Below are positions 1 through 7,502 of a stretch of DNA of 46,000 nucleotides, in pieces. Under the pieces are notes generated by a model that was given only the letters and a program-made list of their open reading frames with translations, searched no databases and was not told where the DNA came from. The stretch is from Oscillospiraceae bacterium (GTDB lineage Bacteria; Bacillota; Clostridia; Oscillospirales; Acutalibacteraceae): positions 1 to 46,000 of the forward strand of contig SVQE01000012.1 in assembly GCA_015065505.1 (NCBI GenBank). The letters are read 5' to 3'. Made by a program: the position numbers and the translations under genes. How positions within the stretch are numbered: position 1 is the stretch's first letter; every line of letters starts with the position of its first letter.

Positions 1-53
1 ACAGTATTTGTGAAAAAGGGACGGGCAAAACCTTGCTTGGTTCGATTCCCTAA
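1..53 (+). CDS. possible 3' end of a gene cut by the window edge
   Basis: One plus-strand frame (codons starting at base 3) is open from the window edge and ends in TAA at 51-53, reading ...EKGTGKTLLGSIP. It could be the C-terminus of a gene lying mostly outside the window. The codons look like those of the neighbours, but with 16 residues no family can be named. Another frame stays open longer but runs into the intergenic repeat at 57-142, so I prefer this one. Low confidence. Confidence 0.25.
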   Translation, partial: SICEKGTGKTLLGSIP

Positions 54-56
54 TGC

Positions 57-142
57 CTACTCGCTGCGCTCAGACAAAATAAATTGACCGAACGAAGTGA
101 GATACATTGAACTCGCAACTAGCAGCTCGTGGCTTGAAACTC
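57..142 (-). repeat. intergenic heptamer-type repeat element
   Basis: The segment contains a tcgctgcgctcagacaa block, a gaccgaacgaagtgag block and then a run of degenerate 7-bp units (aactcgc, aactagc, agctcgt, ggcttga, aactcaa). The same unit types recur at 5958-5989, 12017-12052, 40873-40903, 42742-42773 and, in the other orientation, 44939-44975. Its right part overlaps the 3' end of the lipoprotein gene, so the last codons and stop of that gene are written in repeat sequence. Confidence 0.7.
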
Positions 143-595
143 AATAATAATATCTGCCTGCGGAATTTCAAGCGAAACGAGAGAATTATCCTTGCGCTGT
201 TTTAAGATGTATTTTCCGAGTGAACAGTTTCCCGTATATGTAAAATTACCGTCAATCAGCTGTGTTTTTGCATCCCCCAAGGAGGTGAAAACCTGATAGA
301 GAATAATTGCAGGATTTGTTTTATCGATATCCTTTATCAAAAAGGATTTTTCAAAGCTTTTTCTTTTAAGCGTTACTTCCCTGCCGTTGCAGGAAATAAC
401 AAGCCCCTTTGCTCTTGTTGAGGTTGGTGTTATATAAACTGTGTTGCCCTGCTTTTCAATATCGCAGGAATATGAAAAGTCCCCTGTTCTGTAAATGGCG
501 GAAATTTTGAAATCCTCATTTATAACAGGGGTGTATTTCTGTGTTGCACAAGCTGAAAACAACACAACAAGGAAAAACGGAAGTATTTTTTTCAT
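119..595 (-). CDS. small hypothetical lipoprotein
   Basis: This 158-residue protein begins MKKILPFFLVVLFSAC, a short signal peptide ending in a lipobox (FSAC), so it is expected to be lipid-anchored outside the membrane. I chose ATG at 595. A TTG five codons upstream is possible but puts non-signal residues before the lysines. No family is recognised for the mature part, which is mixed in composition with four further cysteines (SYSC, VISC, GNC, TSC). No clear Shine-Dalgarno precedes the start because a repeat element ends about 20 bases upstream. The last residues and the stop lie in another repeat, so the C-terminus may have been altered by a repeat insertion. It follows nnr on the same strand. 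Confidence 0.7.
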   Translation of the reverse strand: MKKILPFFLVVLFSACATQKYTPVINEDFKISAIYRTGDFSYSCDIEKQGNTVYITPTSTRAKGLVISCNGREVTLKRKSFEKSFLIKDIDKTNPAIILYQVFTSLGDAKTQLIDGNFTYTGNCSLGKYILKQRKDNSLVSLEIPQADIIIEFQATSC

Positions 596-613
596 ATGTA
601 CCAAATCCAATCA

Positions 614-823
614 GAATTACGAATTACGAATTACGAATTACGAATTTTGGTTTCTGCCGGTCAATAAGTTTTTGGTGTCGTTAATAAATGCATCTTTTCA
701 TTTTCGTTATCCAGTATGAATAAAAATGTAAACATCCGCTCATTTAGTGTTAGTGTGAACTTATTGTTCGAGCGTAGCGAGTAACATCAATTCGTAATTC
801 GTCATTTGTAATTCGTAATTATT
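614..823 (-). repeat. ~200-bp MITE-like element, copy 1
   Basis: The element is bounded by arrays of the heptamer ttacgaa and its complement: gaattac units at 614-645 and ttcgtaa units at 789-823, which together form terminal inverted repeats. The interior carries gccggtcaataagtttt, atttcattttcgtta-like and gaacttattgt blocks. The reverse complement of this interior matches 16100-16250 closely, so there are two copies of one element. Both copies point the same way relative to the flanking genes. The right edge coincides with the nnr stop codon (TAA at 821-819). No protein is encoded. Confidence 0.75.
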
Positions 824-2327
824 CAAAGTGGGACATTAAAGCGCCGAGCTGGTCTATCATATCACTAACAAGTATTCCTCTCCGGCTGAGCTTTTTTGCA
901 GCTTCGTCGCCGCATAAGCCGTGGATATAAACAGCGCATTTTGCAGCATCAAAGGCACTCATTCCCTGAGCGATAAACGCCCCTGCAATTCCGCTGAGCA
1001 TATCCCCCGTTCCTCCCATAGCCATTGAGGGATTCCCGGTTTGGTTCACAAACACCTTTTCTCCGTCCGTAACAATCGTGTTTGCACCCTTTAATACAAG
1101 AATAATTCTATTCTCCTTTGCAAATTCTTTTGCTGTTTTTATTCTGTTTTCCTGTATCTCGGCAGTTGGTTTTGATATCAGCCTTGCCATCTCAAGCGGA
1201 TGGGGCGTGAGAACAATCGGCGCTTTAACCTCCTTAAGAATAGATATGCGCCCATTTATGCAATTTATTCCGTCCGCATCAAGAATTATCGGAACATCTG
1301 CATTTTTTAAAACATATTCACAAAGCTTTTCAGTATCATCATTAACATCAATACCGCAGCCGAGAACTATGCTGTTTGCCCATTTAAGCTGATTTTCTGC
1401 CTCGCTGATTGCGCTCTTTGAGAAGGTTTTTTCTTCATTTTCATCACAGGGCGCAAAAAGGCACTGGGTTAAGTGAGCCGCAGCAAGAGGATATGCGGAT
1501 TTCGGAAGCATAAGCTTAACAAGCCCTGCACCGCTTCGCATTGCCGAAAGTGTTGCTATAACGCCTGCACCGAACATTTTATAGCTTGAGCAGATATTGA
1601 GTTGGTGACCGAAGGAGCCCTTGTTTGAGTTTTTATCCCTCGGAGCAAAGCATTTTTTAACATTCTCAAACTCAATAGTTTCGGGATAGCCTTCTTCATA
1701 GCAATCCTCGGGAATTCCGATATCAACAACCGAAATTTCGCCGCAGAATGCGTTTGCAGGCGGCTGAATATGCGCGTATTTAAGCGTTGAAATGGCAATG
1801 GTATAATCAGCCTTGACAGCGTTTTCACAAACCTTGCCCGTTGTTGCATCGCTTCCGCTCGGAGTGTCAACGGAAATAACCCTTGCTCCGCTTTCATTAA
1901 CCGCTTTAAACACCTTATCAAAAGGCGCTCTTGCTTCACCGTGAAAGCCTATGCCGAAAATGCAGTCAACAATAAAATCCGCATTGGCGCTGGTTTCTGT
2001 AAAGCTTTCAGCCTTTACTCCGCTGCTTTCAGCCTGCTGAAAATACATAAGCGGCTCTGCAATAGTCGGTGCTTTATCGCATAAAACAATTTTTGCATCA
2101 ACGCCATAGCACCAAAGAAGCCTTGCAATAACAAAGCCGTCGCCTGCATTTTTGCCGTTTCCGCAGAATACGGCAACCTTTGCGCTTTTTATTTCATTTT
2201 CATATTTCTTAATGATTTCATTATAACAGGCTGTACCTGCTTTAAGCATAAGCTCAGCCTCAGTGCTGTAAAGCTCAAAGCATTTACACTCAACCTTTTT
2301 AATTTCTTCTGCACTTAAAATCTTCAT
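819..2327 (-). CDS. nnr: bifunctional NAD(P)H-hydrate epimerase / ADP-dependent NAD(P)H-hydrate dehydratase
   Basis: This cytosolic metabolite-repair enzyme epimerises and dehydrates damaged NAD(P)HX back to NAD(P)H. The 502 residues contain both usual halves. The N-terminal YjeF-type epimerase has GNGKNAGDG at 56-64, FIVDCIFGIGFHG near 119-131 and SVDTPSG at 153-159. The C-terminal ribokinase-like dehydratase has DADGIN at 351-356, TPHPLEMARL at 375-384 and GGTGDMLSG at 439-447. The length matches the fused bacterial form and nothing seems missing. It follows mltG on the same strand across a repeat-bearing gap of about 65 bases. Its own stop codon is the first triplet of another repeat element. 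Confidence 0.95.
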   Translation of the reverse strand: MKILSAEEIKKVECKCFELYSTEAELMLKAGTACYNEIIKKYENEIKSAKVAVFCGNGKNAGDGFVIARLLWCYGVDAKIVLCDKAPTIAEPLMYFQQAESSGVKAESFTETSANADFIVDCIFGIGFHGEARAPFDKVFKAVNESGARVISVDTPSGSDATTGKVCENAVKADYTIAISTLKYAHIQPPANAFCGEISVVDIGIPEDCYEEGYPETIEFENVKKCFAPRDKNSNKGSFGHQLNICSSYKMFGAGVIATLSAMRSGAGLVKLMLPKSAYPLAAAHLTQCLFAPCDENEEKTFSKSAISEAENQLKWANSIVLGCGIDVNDDTEKLCEYVLKNADVPIILDADGINCINGRISILKEVKAPIVLTPHPLEMARLISKPTAEIQENRIKTAKEFAKENRIILVLKGANTIVTDGEKVFVNQTGNPSMAMGGTGDMLSGIAGAFIAQGMSAFDAAKCAVYIHGLCGDEAAKKLSRRGILVSDMIDQLGALMSHFE

Positions 2328-2332
2328 AAAAC

Positions 2333-2395
2333 TAAAATCAGGTGCGGGCAGAGCCCGCCATCAATTCGTCATTCGTAATTCGTAATTCGTAATTA
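2333..2395 (-). repeat. ttacgaa array plus GC hairpin cassette between mltG and nnr
   Basis: Read on the minus strand, the mltG stop TAA is followed directly by units ttacgaa, ttacgaa, ttacgaa, tgacgaa, then the hairpin gcgggctctgcccgc, then acctgatttta and the nnr start. The same order (heptamers, gggc..gccc hairpin, gattata-like tail, start codon) is seen at 14872-14912, 39877-39926 and, with different heptamers, 44053-44118. Confidence 0.75.
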
Positions 2396-3439
2396 TTTCC
2401 AGGGATACTTCTCCTGCAGCTTAACAAACTCATCATAGTCCTTTGCAAAGTGGAATTCCTTCTGCAAGTCTGAAAAGAAATACAGATAATCAGTATCAGG
2501 ATGGTTTACAACCGCATTGATTATTTCTTCACCCGGATTGGTTATGGGACCGCTCGGAAGTCCGTCACAGCGATAGGTGTAGTAGGAATCATAAACCTCC
2601 TGCGAGAAACCGTAATCATCCCTTAAATCCCTTGCATAGAAATATGTTACATCACTTTGAAGCTTTGCGCCCTTATCAAGACGGTTAATGAAAACCGAGG
2701 CGATATTCCCTGCCGATTCGGGACCGAAAGCCTCTTCCTGAACAACGCTTGCAAGGTTTATAAGCTCAAACATGGTTATATTGTTTTCCTCGCAGTATGC
2801 CGTCCATTTATCAGTTATTCTTAAATCAAACGCATTCAGCATCGCATCCGCAATTCCCTTTGCATCGGAATTCATTGCAAAATCATATGTTGCAGGGAAA
2901 AGGAAGCCCTCAAGCTGATATGCAATAAGCGGATTATCGGGAATATCCTTAAGGAAATCATAGTCAAAGCCCTCTTTTGATTTGCACACCTCAAGGAAAT
3001 CATCTGCCTTGCATATTCCGTTTTCCTCAAGCGTTTTTGCAATCTGCATAACATTATATCCCTCGGGAATTGCAACCTTAACGCTCTGATGCGATATATC
3101 GGGATTTTGCAGCTTCTCTGCAATTTCCTCGTAGCTCATATCCGCTGTTAAATTATATTCACCGTTGATATATGTAAAATCGGGATAATGCTTACTCATC
3201 CACGAGGTCCATACGGAATCAAATACGATAATCTTGTTATCATAGAGCTTTTTGCCGATTTCATATTCAAAGTCGCTTTTGGTGATAACAAGTGTATACT
3301 CGGTTTTTGCCTGCTTTTCTCCGTTAATATCATTTTTTACTATGGTGTATCCGTAGTATCCGACACCTGCAAGCACAGCAATAAGAATCACCACAAGAAC
3401 AGCAATAACGCCTTTGCTTCTTTTCTTTTCCTTTTTCAT
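2393..3439 (-). CDS. mltG: endolytic murein transglycosylase, MltG/YceG family
   Basis: MltG is a membrane-anchored lytic transglycosylase that cuts nascent glycan strands and is thought to set peptidoglycan chain length. The 348-residue protein has a basic start, one membrane helix at about 11-33, an extracytoplasmic LysM-like region and then the YceG fold. Visible motifs are EGFLFPATYDF at 177-187, ASVVQEEAFG at 230-239 with the likely catalytic Glu236, NRLDKGAKLQSDVTYFYA around 252-269, and GLPSGPITNPG at 293-303. Length is typical. A clear ribosome site (aaggagaattct on the minus strand) precedes the ATG at 3439. The stop TAA is immediately followed by the ttacgaa repeat. Confidence 0.95.
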   Translation of the reverse strand: MKKEKKRSKGVIAVLVVILIAVLAGVGYYGYTIVKNDINGEKQAKTEYTLVITKSDFEYEIGKKLYDNKIIVFDSVWTSWMSKHYPDFTYINGEYNLTADMSYEEIAEKLQNPDISHQSVKVAIPEGYNVMQIAKTLEENGICKADDFLEVCKSKEGFDYDFLKDIPDNPLIAYQLEGFLFPATYDFAMNSDAKGIADAMLNAFDLRITDKWTAYCEENNITMFELINLASVVQEEAFGPESAGNIASVFINRLDKGAKLQSDVTYFYARDLRDDYGFSQEVYDSYYTYRCDGLPSGPITNPGEEIINAVVNHPDTDYLYFFSDLQKEFHFAKDYDEFVKLQEKYPWK

Positions 3440-3550
3440 AGAATTCTCCTTCAGAATGAATTTATCTCTTTATCCATTTCTCATTCTATCATATAATAAT
3501 AAAAAATCAATAATTGACTTAGCTTAACATATCATTTATACTAACAAAGA

Positions 3551-3644
3551 GCGATATATTGCTTTGCAATGCGATATAATTTGCTATGCAAATTGCGATA
3601 TATTTCACATTGTGAAATGCGATATATTTTTGCACAGCAAAAAT
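3551..3644 (+). repeat. array of four gcgatatat units, each with its own hairpin
   Basis: Four direct units start with gcgatata and are followed by short palindromes that differ from unit to unit: ttgctttgcaa, atttgctatgcaaat, tttcacattgtgaaa and tttttgcacagcaaaaa. The boundary motif is conserved and the stem is kept while its sequence changes, which looks like compensatory change. The array lies directly upstream of the Shine-Dalgarno sequence of the P-loop protein gene at 3662, so it would be its 5' leader if the promoter is upstream. Confidence 0.75.
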
Positions 3645-3661
3645 GAGAAAGGAGGAAAGGT

Positions 3662-4393
3662 ATGCCGTATTATGATATTGCCGGCTTAAGAGTTGAAATA
3701 AAAAGATGCAGCGGAAGAACCGAAAAGCAGGCGCTTCCCTATCTTGCCGAAAACCAGAGCGACGAACTCAAAGCGGACATAATTGTTGATGTAAGCGATG
3801 AAAAAATCAACAAATATATTCAGGACCATCCCGAGCTCGGCTACGACGACTGGGCGTATATGCTGACGGGCTCTGCGTTTTACGCAGCACTGCTTAAATT
3901 TAACGGTATGCTTCTTCACTCCTCTTGCATTGTTGTTGACGGCGTTGCATATGCTTTTTCAGCAGACAGCGGAACGGGCAAATCAACCCACGCTAACCTT
4001 TGGCTGAAATACTTCGGCGAAAGGGCGCATATGCTCAACGACGATAAGCCTGCAATCCGCAAGATTGACGGAAAAATTTATGCCTGCGGAACGCCGTGGA
4101 GCGGAAAATACGATTATTCAAAGCCCGAAATTGCTCCGCTCGGCGGAATTTGCTTTATTGAAAGAAGCGAAACGAACTGGATTAAAAAGGCGGATACAAC
4201 CAAGGCGGTTTTCAATATCTTCTCGCAAACCGTAAGGAAGCTCGGCGAAACGGGAATGAACCTGCTTTTTGATGTTATTGAAGACATATTCAACAGCGTT
4301 CCTCTTTACGAAATGGGATGCAATATTTCAAAAGAAGCAGTTGAAACGGCAGTTTCCGCAATGCTTAAAACACCAGAGGTAACGGAAGAATGA
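3662..4393 (+). CDS. HPr kinase/PEPCK-like P-loop protein of unknown substrate
   Basis: The 243 residues include a nucleotide-binding loop ADSGTGKSTH at 101-110, NDDKP at 126-130 and a GTPWSGK segment around 140. This arrangement resembles the HPr kinase/phosphorylase and PEP-carboxykinase-type fold seen in many uncharacterised Clostridia proteins. It lacks the N-terminal domain of true HprK, so a role in HPr regulation is not implied. A protein or small-molecule kinase role is an inference. A very strong Shine-Dalgarno (gaaaggagg) precedes the ATG. The gene overlaps the next one by four bases (ATGA), so the two are translationally coupled. It sits behind the gcgatatat hairpin array. Confidence 0.7.
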   Translation: MPYYDIAGLRVEIKRCSGRTEKQALPYLAENQSDELKADIIVDVSDEKINKYIQDHPELGYDDWAYMLTGSAFYAALLKFNGMLLHSSCIVVDGVAYAFSADSGTGKSTHANLWLKYFGERAHMLNDDKPAIRKIDGKIYACGTPWSGKYDYSKPEIAPLGGICFIERSETNWIKKADTTKAVFNIFSQTVRKLGETGMNLLFDVIEDIFNSVPLYEMGCNISKEAVETAVSAMLKTPEVTEE

Positions 4394-5076
4394 AGAAAAA
4401 GCTTTTAATTGTTCTTGCGGCGCTTCTTCTTATATCCCTTGCTTTAGGATGTTCTGCACAAAAGTCCGATGAAAGCATAAAAACCGCAACGATTCTTTCA
4501 TCATCTGCCAAAGCCGAAAACAGCGCTGAAAAAAACAGCCTTTCAACTTCAAAGGCTGATACAAAAAGCACCTCAAAGACAGATAAAACAACAACTAAAG
4601 CCAATAAAACATCAAAGAATAAAACACAGAATTCCACCAAGGCATCAACAACAAAGAAGAACGAAACAACAACGCCTTCAAAAAAAGCCTCAACGAAAAA
4701 AGAAGAGGTTAAAAGCGTTTGCTATATTACAATCGAATGCAAAAGCATTCTTGATAATATGGATAAGCTTTCAGACGGCCACGAAAGCTTTGTGCCGTCA
4801 AACGGAATTATTCTCAAGAAAACCGAGTGCGAAATAAAAAAAGGAAGCACAGTATACGATATTCTTGAATATGCCTGCAGTAATAACGGCATTAAGCTCA
4901 CATCGCGTGACACGATATACGGAATTTATGTATCGGGGATAAATAACCTTGATGAATTTGACTGCGGCAGCGCAAGCGGCTGGGTATACACAGTCAATTC
5001 GCAATCCCCCACAAAAAGCTGTAATAAATACACTGTTTCAAACGGTGATGAAATAGTATTCAAATATGTTTGCTGA
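4390..5076 (+). CDS. DUF4430 domain lipoprotein with Ser/Thr/Lys-rich linker
   Basis: The 228-residue protein has a signal peptide with lipobox (SLALGC), a low-complexity Ser/Thr/Lys linker from about 25 to 110, and a C-terminal compact domain. The C-terminal domain resembles DUF4430, the transcobalamin-C-terminal-like fold, with GSTVYDIL, a GWVYTVNSQSP block and a final NGDEIVFKYVC. Such domains occur on Firmicutes surface proteins; the ligand is usually unknown. The linker would let the domain reach out through the cell wall. The start overlaps the stop of the P-loop protein gene, so the two are made together, but no shared pathway is evident. Confidence 0.75.
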   Translation: MKKKLLIVLAALLLISLALGCSAQKSDESIKTATILSSSAKAENSAEKNSLSTSKADTKSTSKTDKTTTKANKTSKNKTQNSTKASTTKKNETTTPSKKASTKKEEVKSVCYITIECKSILDNMDKLSDGHESFVPSNGIILKKTECEIKKGSTVYDILEYACSNNGIKLTSRDTIYGIYVSGINNLDEFDCGSASGWVYTVNSQSPTKSCNKYTVSNGDEIVFKYVC

Positions 5077-5103
5077 TGTGCAAAACATAAATCAATACTT
5101 CAC

Positions 5104-5466
5104 TTATAATACATTTGATAATGCTATTCTTTCATTTTCATAATAGATTTTCACAAGCGCTTTTGTTTTGGCAAGAGCGCTTTTTTTATCGTCCGTCATA
5201 TTAAGCGTGCGGATGCTTTCGGCAAGCTCATCAAGCCCGTCGTGTTCAGAAAATATAAACAGCACATCATTTCTTTTCAGCCAGTATTTCTGAAGCTCGG
5301 CTATTTTTTTATCGCTTTTTTCACTTTGCTCTGCGTTTTCATATTCCTGCGCCTGATTAATCATTGAAAGCATTTTATCACAGCTTTTGCAAACATAATT
5401 CTGCTCGAAAACGCAAAGCCCGATACATACAGCAATAAAAACAACCGCAATCCAAACTCTGTTCAC
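5104..5466 (-). CDS. DUF4363-type small membrane protein
   Basis: The preferred start is GTG at 5466, which gives 120 residues. A purine-rich site (aaggggaa) lies just upstream inside the end of the DUF421 gene, whose stop is at 5468. An in-frame ATG at 5493 would overlap that gene and adds a charged stretch before the membrane helix. The protein has one N-terminal helix (WIAVVFIAVCIGLCVF) followed by a helical, charged extracytoplasmic part containing YWLKRNDVLFIFSEH. That arrangement is typical of DUF4363 proteins, which are often encoded next to DUF421 genes in spore formers. Function is unknown. The gene is coupled to the DUF421 gene and lies opposite the germination operon. Confidence 0.75.
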   Translation of the reverse strand: MNRVWIAVVFIAVCIGLCVFEQNYVCKSCDKMLSMINQAQEYENAEQSEKSDKKIAELQKYWLKRNDVLFIFSEHDGLDELAESIRTLNMTDDKKSALAKTKALVKIYYENERIALSNVL

Positions 5467-5467
5467 A

Positions 5468-5917
5468 CTATTTCCCCTTCTTTTTCTGAACACTCAGCGA
5501 ACCGTTTGTTTCAACTATTGCATTTTCAACCTCATTTATATCAAAAACATCCTTCTGCCTTAAAGCATCGTTTAAATCATCAAGCGAAAATCTAAGGCGT
5601 TTCAGCTCCTGACGCCGAAGCTTGCCGTTTTTTATAACAAAAATCGGCTGTCCGTCTATCAGCTTATCAAAAGCAGGAAATTTTACGCATAGTGCCGATT
5701 CAATAACCTCAAGGGATACAAAAATGAGAATAGGAACAATCGAATAAGAAAGCGGAATTGAGCTTTCCTCAATAGGAATTGTTGCAACCGAGCTTATTAA
5801 AATTGTAATAACGAATTCGTGCGGATTGAGCTCGCCAATTTGCCTTTTGCCCATAATTCGCACAGATAAAACAACAAGCAGATAAATAATCACACTTCTG
5901 ATTAATATAATAGTCAT
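5468..5917 (-). CDS. DUF421 (YetF-family) membrane protein, short form
   Basis: The N-terminus has membrane helices and the family signature MGKRQIGELNPHEFV near residues 21-35, then a soluble part with DGQPIFVIKNGKL and LRFSLDDLNDALRQKDVFD. At 149 residues it is shorter than common YetF proteins (about 200-230) and seems to end after the first soluble subdomain (ETNGSLSVQKKKGK). DUF421 proteins in Bacillus and Clostridia have been linked to spore membrane properties, but the molecular role is unsettled. It is followed by the DUF4363 gene with essentially no gap and is divergent from gerA, which fits a spore-related role by inference. Confidence 0.85.
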   Translation of the reverse strand: MTIILIRSVIIYLLVVLSVRIMGKRQIGELNPHEFVITILISSVATIPIEESSIPLSYSIVPILIFVSLEVIESALCVKFPAFDKLIDGQPIFVIKNGKLRRQELKRLRFSLDDLNDALRQKDVFDINEVENAIVETNGSLSVQKKKGK

Positions 5918-5935
5918 ATTTTCCCTCTTTTATTG

Positions 5936-5989
5936 TCTGAGCGCAGCGAGTAACCGAAACTCGTAACTCGGGGCTCGGAACTCGAAACT
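5936..5989 (+). repeat. heptamer repeat between divergent DUF421 and gerA genes
   Basis: A tgagcgcagcgagtaac block is followed by 7-bp units aactcgt, aactcgg, ggctcgg, aactcga, aact. It is the same family as at 12017, 40873 and 42742 and lies in the divergent promoter region. Confidence 0.7.
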
Positions 5990-6041
5990 ATAATATGTGT
6001 ATATTATCCCCGAATTCTTCAATAATAATATCGGTGATTAG

Positions 6042-7502
6042 ATGAAATATCTGACAAAAAGCTATGAAATGAACCGCGATATTTTTAAAAGCGATTTCAG
6101 GGATTGCTCTGATTTTATGCTGCGTGAGGTTGTTATATCCGAGAGAAAAGCGTTTTTCTGCGCGTTTGACGGGCTTGTTGATTCAATTATGCTTTCGCAG
6201 ATGATAACAAATCCGATTTTATCCTCCGAAATAAAAACAATATCCCCTGCCGAGCATTTTCAGTTAATTAAGAAAAAAATTGTCGGCAGCGTTGAAATGA
6301 GCGAGGTTCAAACCTTTGAAGAATGCCGTTTTTATCTTATGAGCGGCTTTGTTCTTTTTTATCTTGACGGATGCCTTAACGCCCTTGTTATGGGCGCACA
6401 GGGCTGGAGCAAAAGAACAACCCAGGAGCCGACAAATGAAGCAATGGTTAAGGGCGCAAAGGAATGCTTTGTTGAAACGCTGAACGATAACAAAGCTCTG
6501 CTGAGAAAAAGGCTTAAAACAAATCATTTAAAGCTTAAACAGATAAAGCTCGGAACCTCGGTTTCAACAAGCGTTGTTCTTGCCTATATAGATGATAGGG
6601 TAAATATTGACTCTTTGAGCGAAATTGAAAACAGGATGAAAAACGCGGATTTAGACACTATTTCAGACTTCGGCTGCCTTGAGCCCTTCATCAATTCAGA
6701 TGTTAAATCCTTCTTTTCGGCAGTAGGGAATACAGAGCGCCCCGATGTGCTTGCATCAAAGCTGCTTGAAGGAAGAATCGGCATAATTATTGACGGAACG
6801 CCCTTTGTTATGTATACCCCCTATCTTTTCAGCGATAATTTTTCATCGCTTGATGATTACGATAATCCGCCGTTTTACGCCTCGTTTACAAGGCTTCTTA
6901 AATACCTTGCGTTCTTTGTTTCGGTTTTTCTTCCTGCAATGTATGTTGCCGTTGGCTCGTTTCATCAGGAAATGATTCCAACCCCTCTGCTTTACATTAT
7001 TGCAACAAGTGAAGCCTCAACACCCTTTCCCCTTGTTCTTGAAGCGGTTATTATTCACATTCTATACGAAATAATGAGGGAAGCGGGCTTGCGCCTTCCT
7101 CAGACTATCGGGCACGCCGTTTCGATAATAGGCGCTATTGTTATCGGCGAAGCGATGGTTTCGGCAGGAATTATAGGCGAGCCGATGCTCGTTGTTGTTG
7201 CGCTTACAGCCATTGCGTCCTATGTTGTTTATCCGCTTTATGAAAGCGTTGCCGTTTTGCGAATTCTTTTTATACTGCTTGCAGGAATAAGCGGAATGTA
7301 CGGGCTGATTATCGGCATAGGAACTCTCGGCGTTAATATATGCGCGCTGAATAATCTCGGCGTTCCCTACTCTGCGCCGATTACACCGCTGACGGCTGGC
7401 TCGCTCGGCGATACGCTTCTTCGTCAGAGCTGGAAAAAGCTTTCAAAACGCAAGGTTAGAATATATGATTTGGAGGGCTCGTCCGTTGAAAACAAACACT
7501 GA
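6042..7502 (+). CDS. gerA: spore germination receptor A subunit (GerA family)
   Basis: The A subunit of a Ger-type nutrient germinant receptor sits in the spore inner membrane and with the B and C subunits triggers germination. The 486 residues contain an N-terminal soluble domain (about 1-285, with CAFDGLVDSIMLSQM and TSVVLAYIDDRVN) and a C-terminal multi-helix domain starting FFVSVFLPAMYVAVGSFH. The near-terminal block APITPLTAGSLGDTLLR is a strong family mark. Length is typical. It leads a three-gene operon whose reading frames overlap. Expression in the forespore is expected from the family; I could not identify a convincing forespore sigma-factor site. Confidence 0.93.
   Translation: MKYLTKSYEMNRDIFKSDFRDCSDFMLREVVISERKAFFCAFDGLVDSIMLSQMITNPILSSEIKTISPAEHFQLIKKKIVGSVEMSEVQTFEECRFYLMSGFVLFYLDGCLNALVMGAQGWSKRTTQEPTNEAMVKGAKECFVETLNDNKALLRKRLKTNHLKLKQIKLGTSVSTSVVLAYIDDRVNIDSLSEIENRMKNADLDTISDFGCLEPFINSDVKSFFSAVGNTERPDVLASKLLEGRIGIIIDGTPFVMYTPYLFSDNFSSLDDYDNPPFYASFTRLLKYLAFFVSVFLPAMYVAVGSFHQEMIPTPLLYIIATSEASTPFPLVLEAVIIHILYEIMREAGLRLPQTIGHAVSIIGAIVIGEAMVSAGIIGEPMLVVVALTAIASYVVYPLYESVAVLRILFILLAGISGMYGLIIGIGTLGVNICALNNLGVPYSAPITPLTAGSLGDTLLRQSWKKLSKRKVRIYDLEGSSVENKH

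Noticed and set aside
30-60. tRNA-like ggttcgattcc T-loop motif
   Set aside because: The flanking five-base stems do not pair beyond two positions and no acceptor, anticodon or D arms can be drawn.
1556-1939. 127-codon frame inside nnr on the same strand
   Set aside because: It lies in another frame entirely within the conserved nnr coding sequence.
3551-3644. CRISPR array
   Set aside because: The repeats are only about 9 bases, the 'spacers' are palindromes, and there are no cas genes.
6000-6041. Forespore sigma-factor promoter for gerA
   Set aside because: gtata and a caataata string are present but the -10 does not fit the sigma-G pattern closely enough to call.
7465-7485. ATG 7465 as the gerB start
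   Set aside because: It precedes the ggagg ribosome site; TTG 7486 is correctly spaced and gives the family's usual N-terminus.
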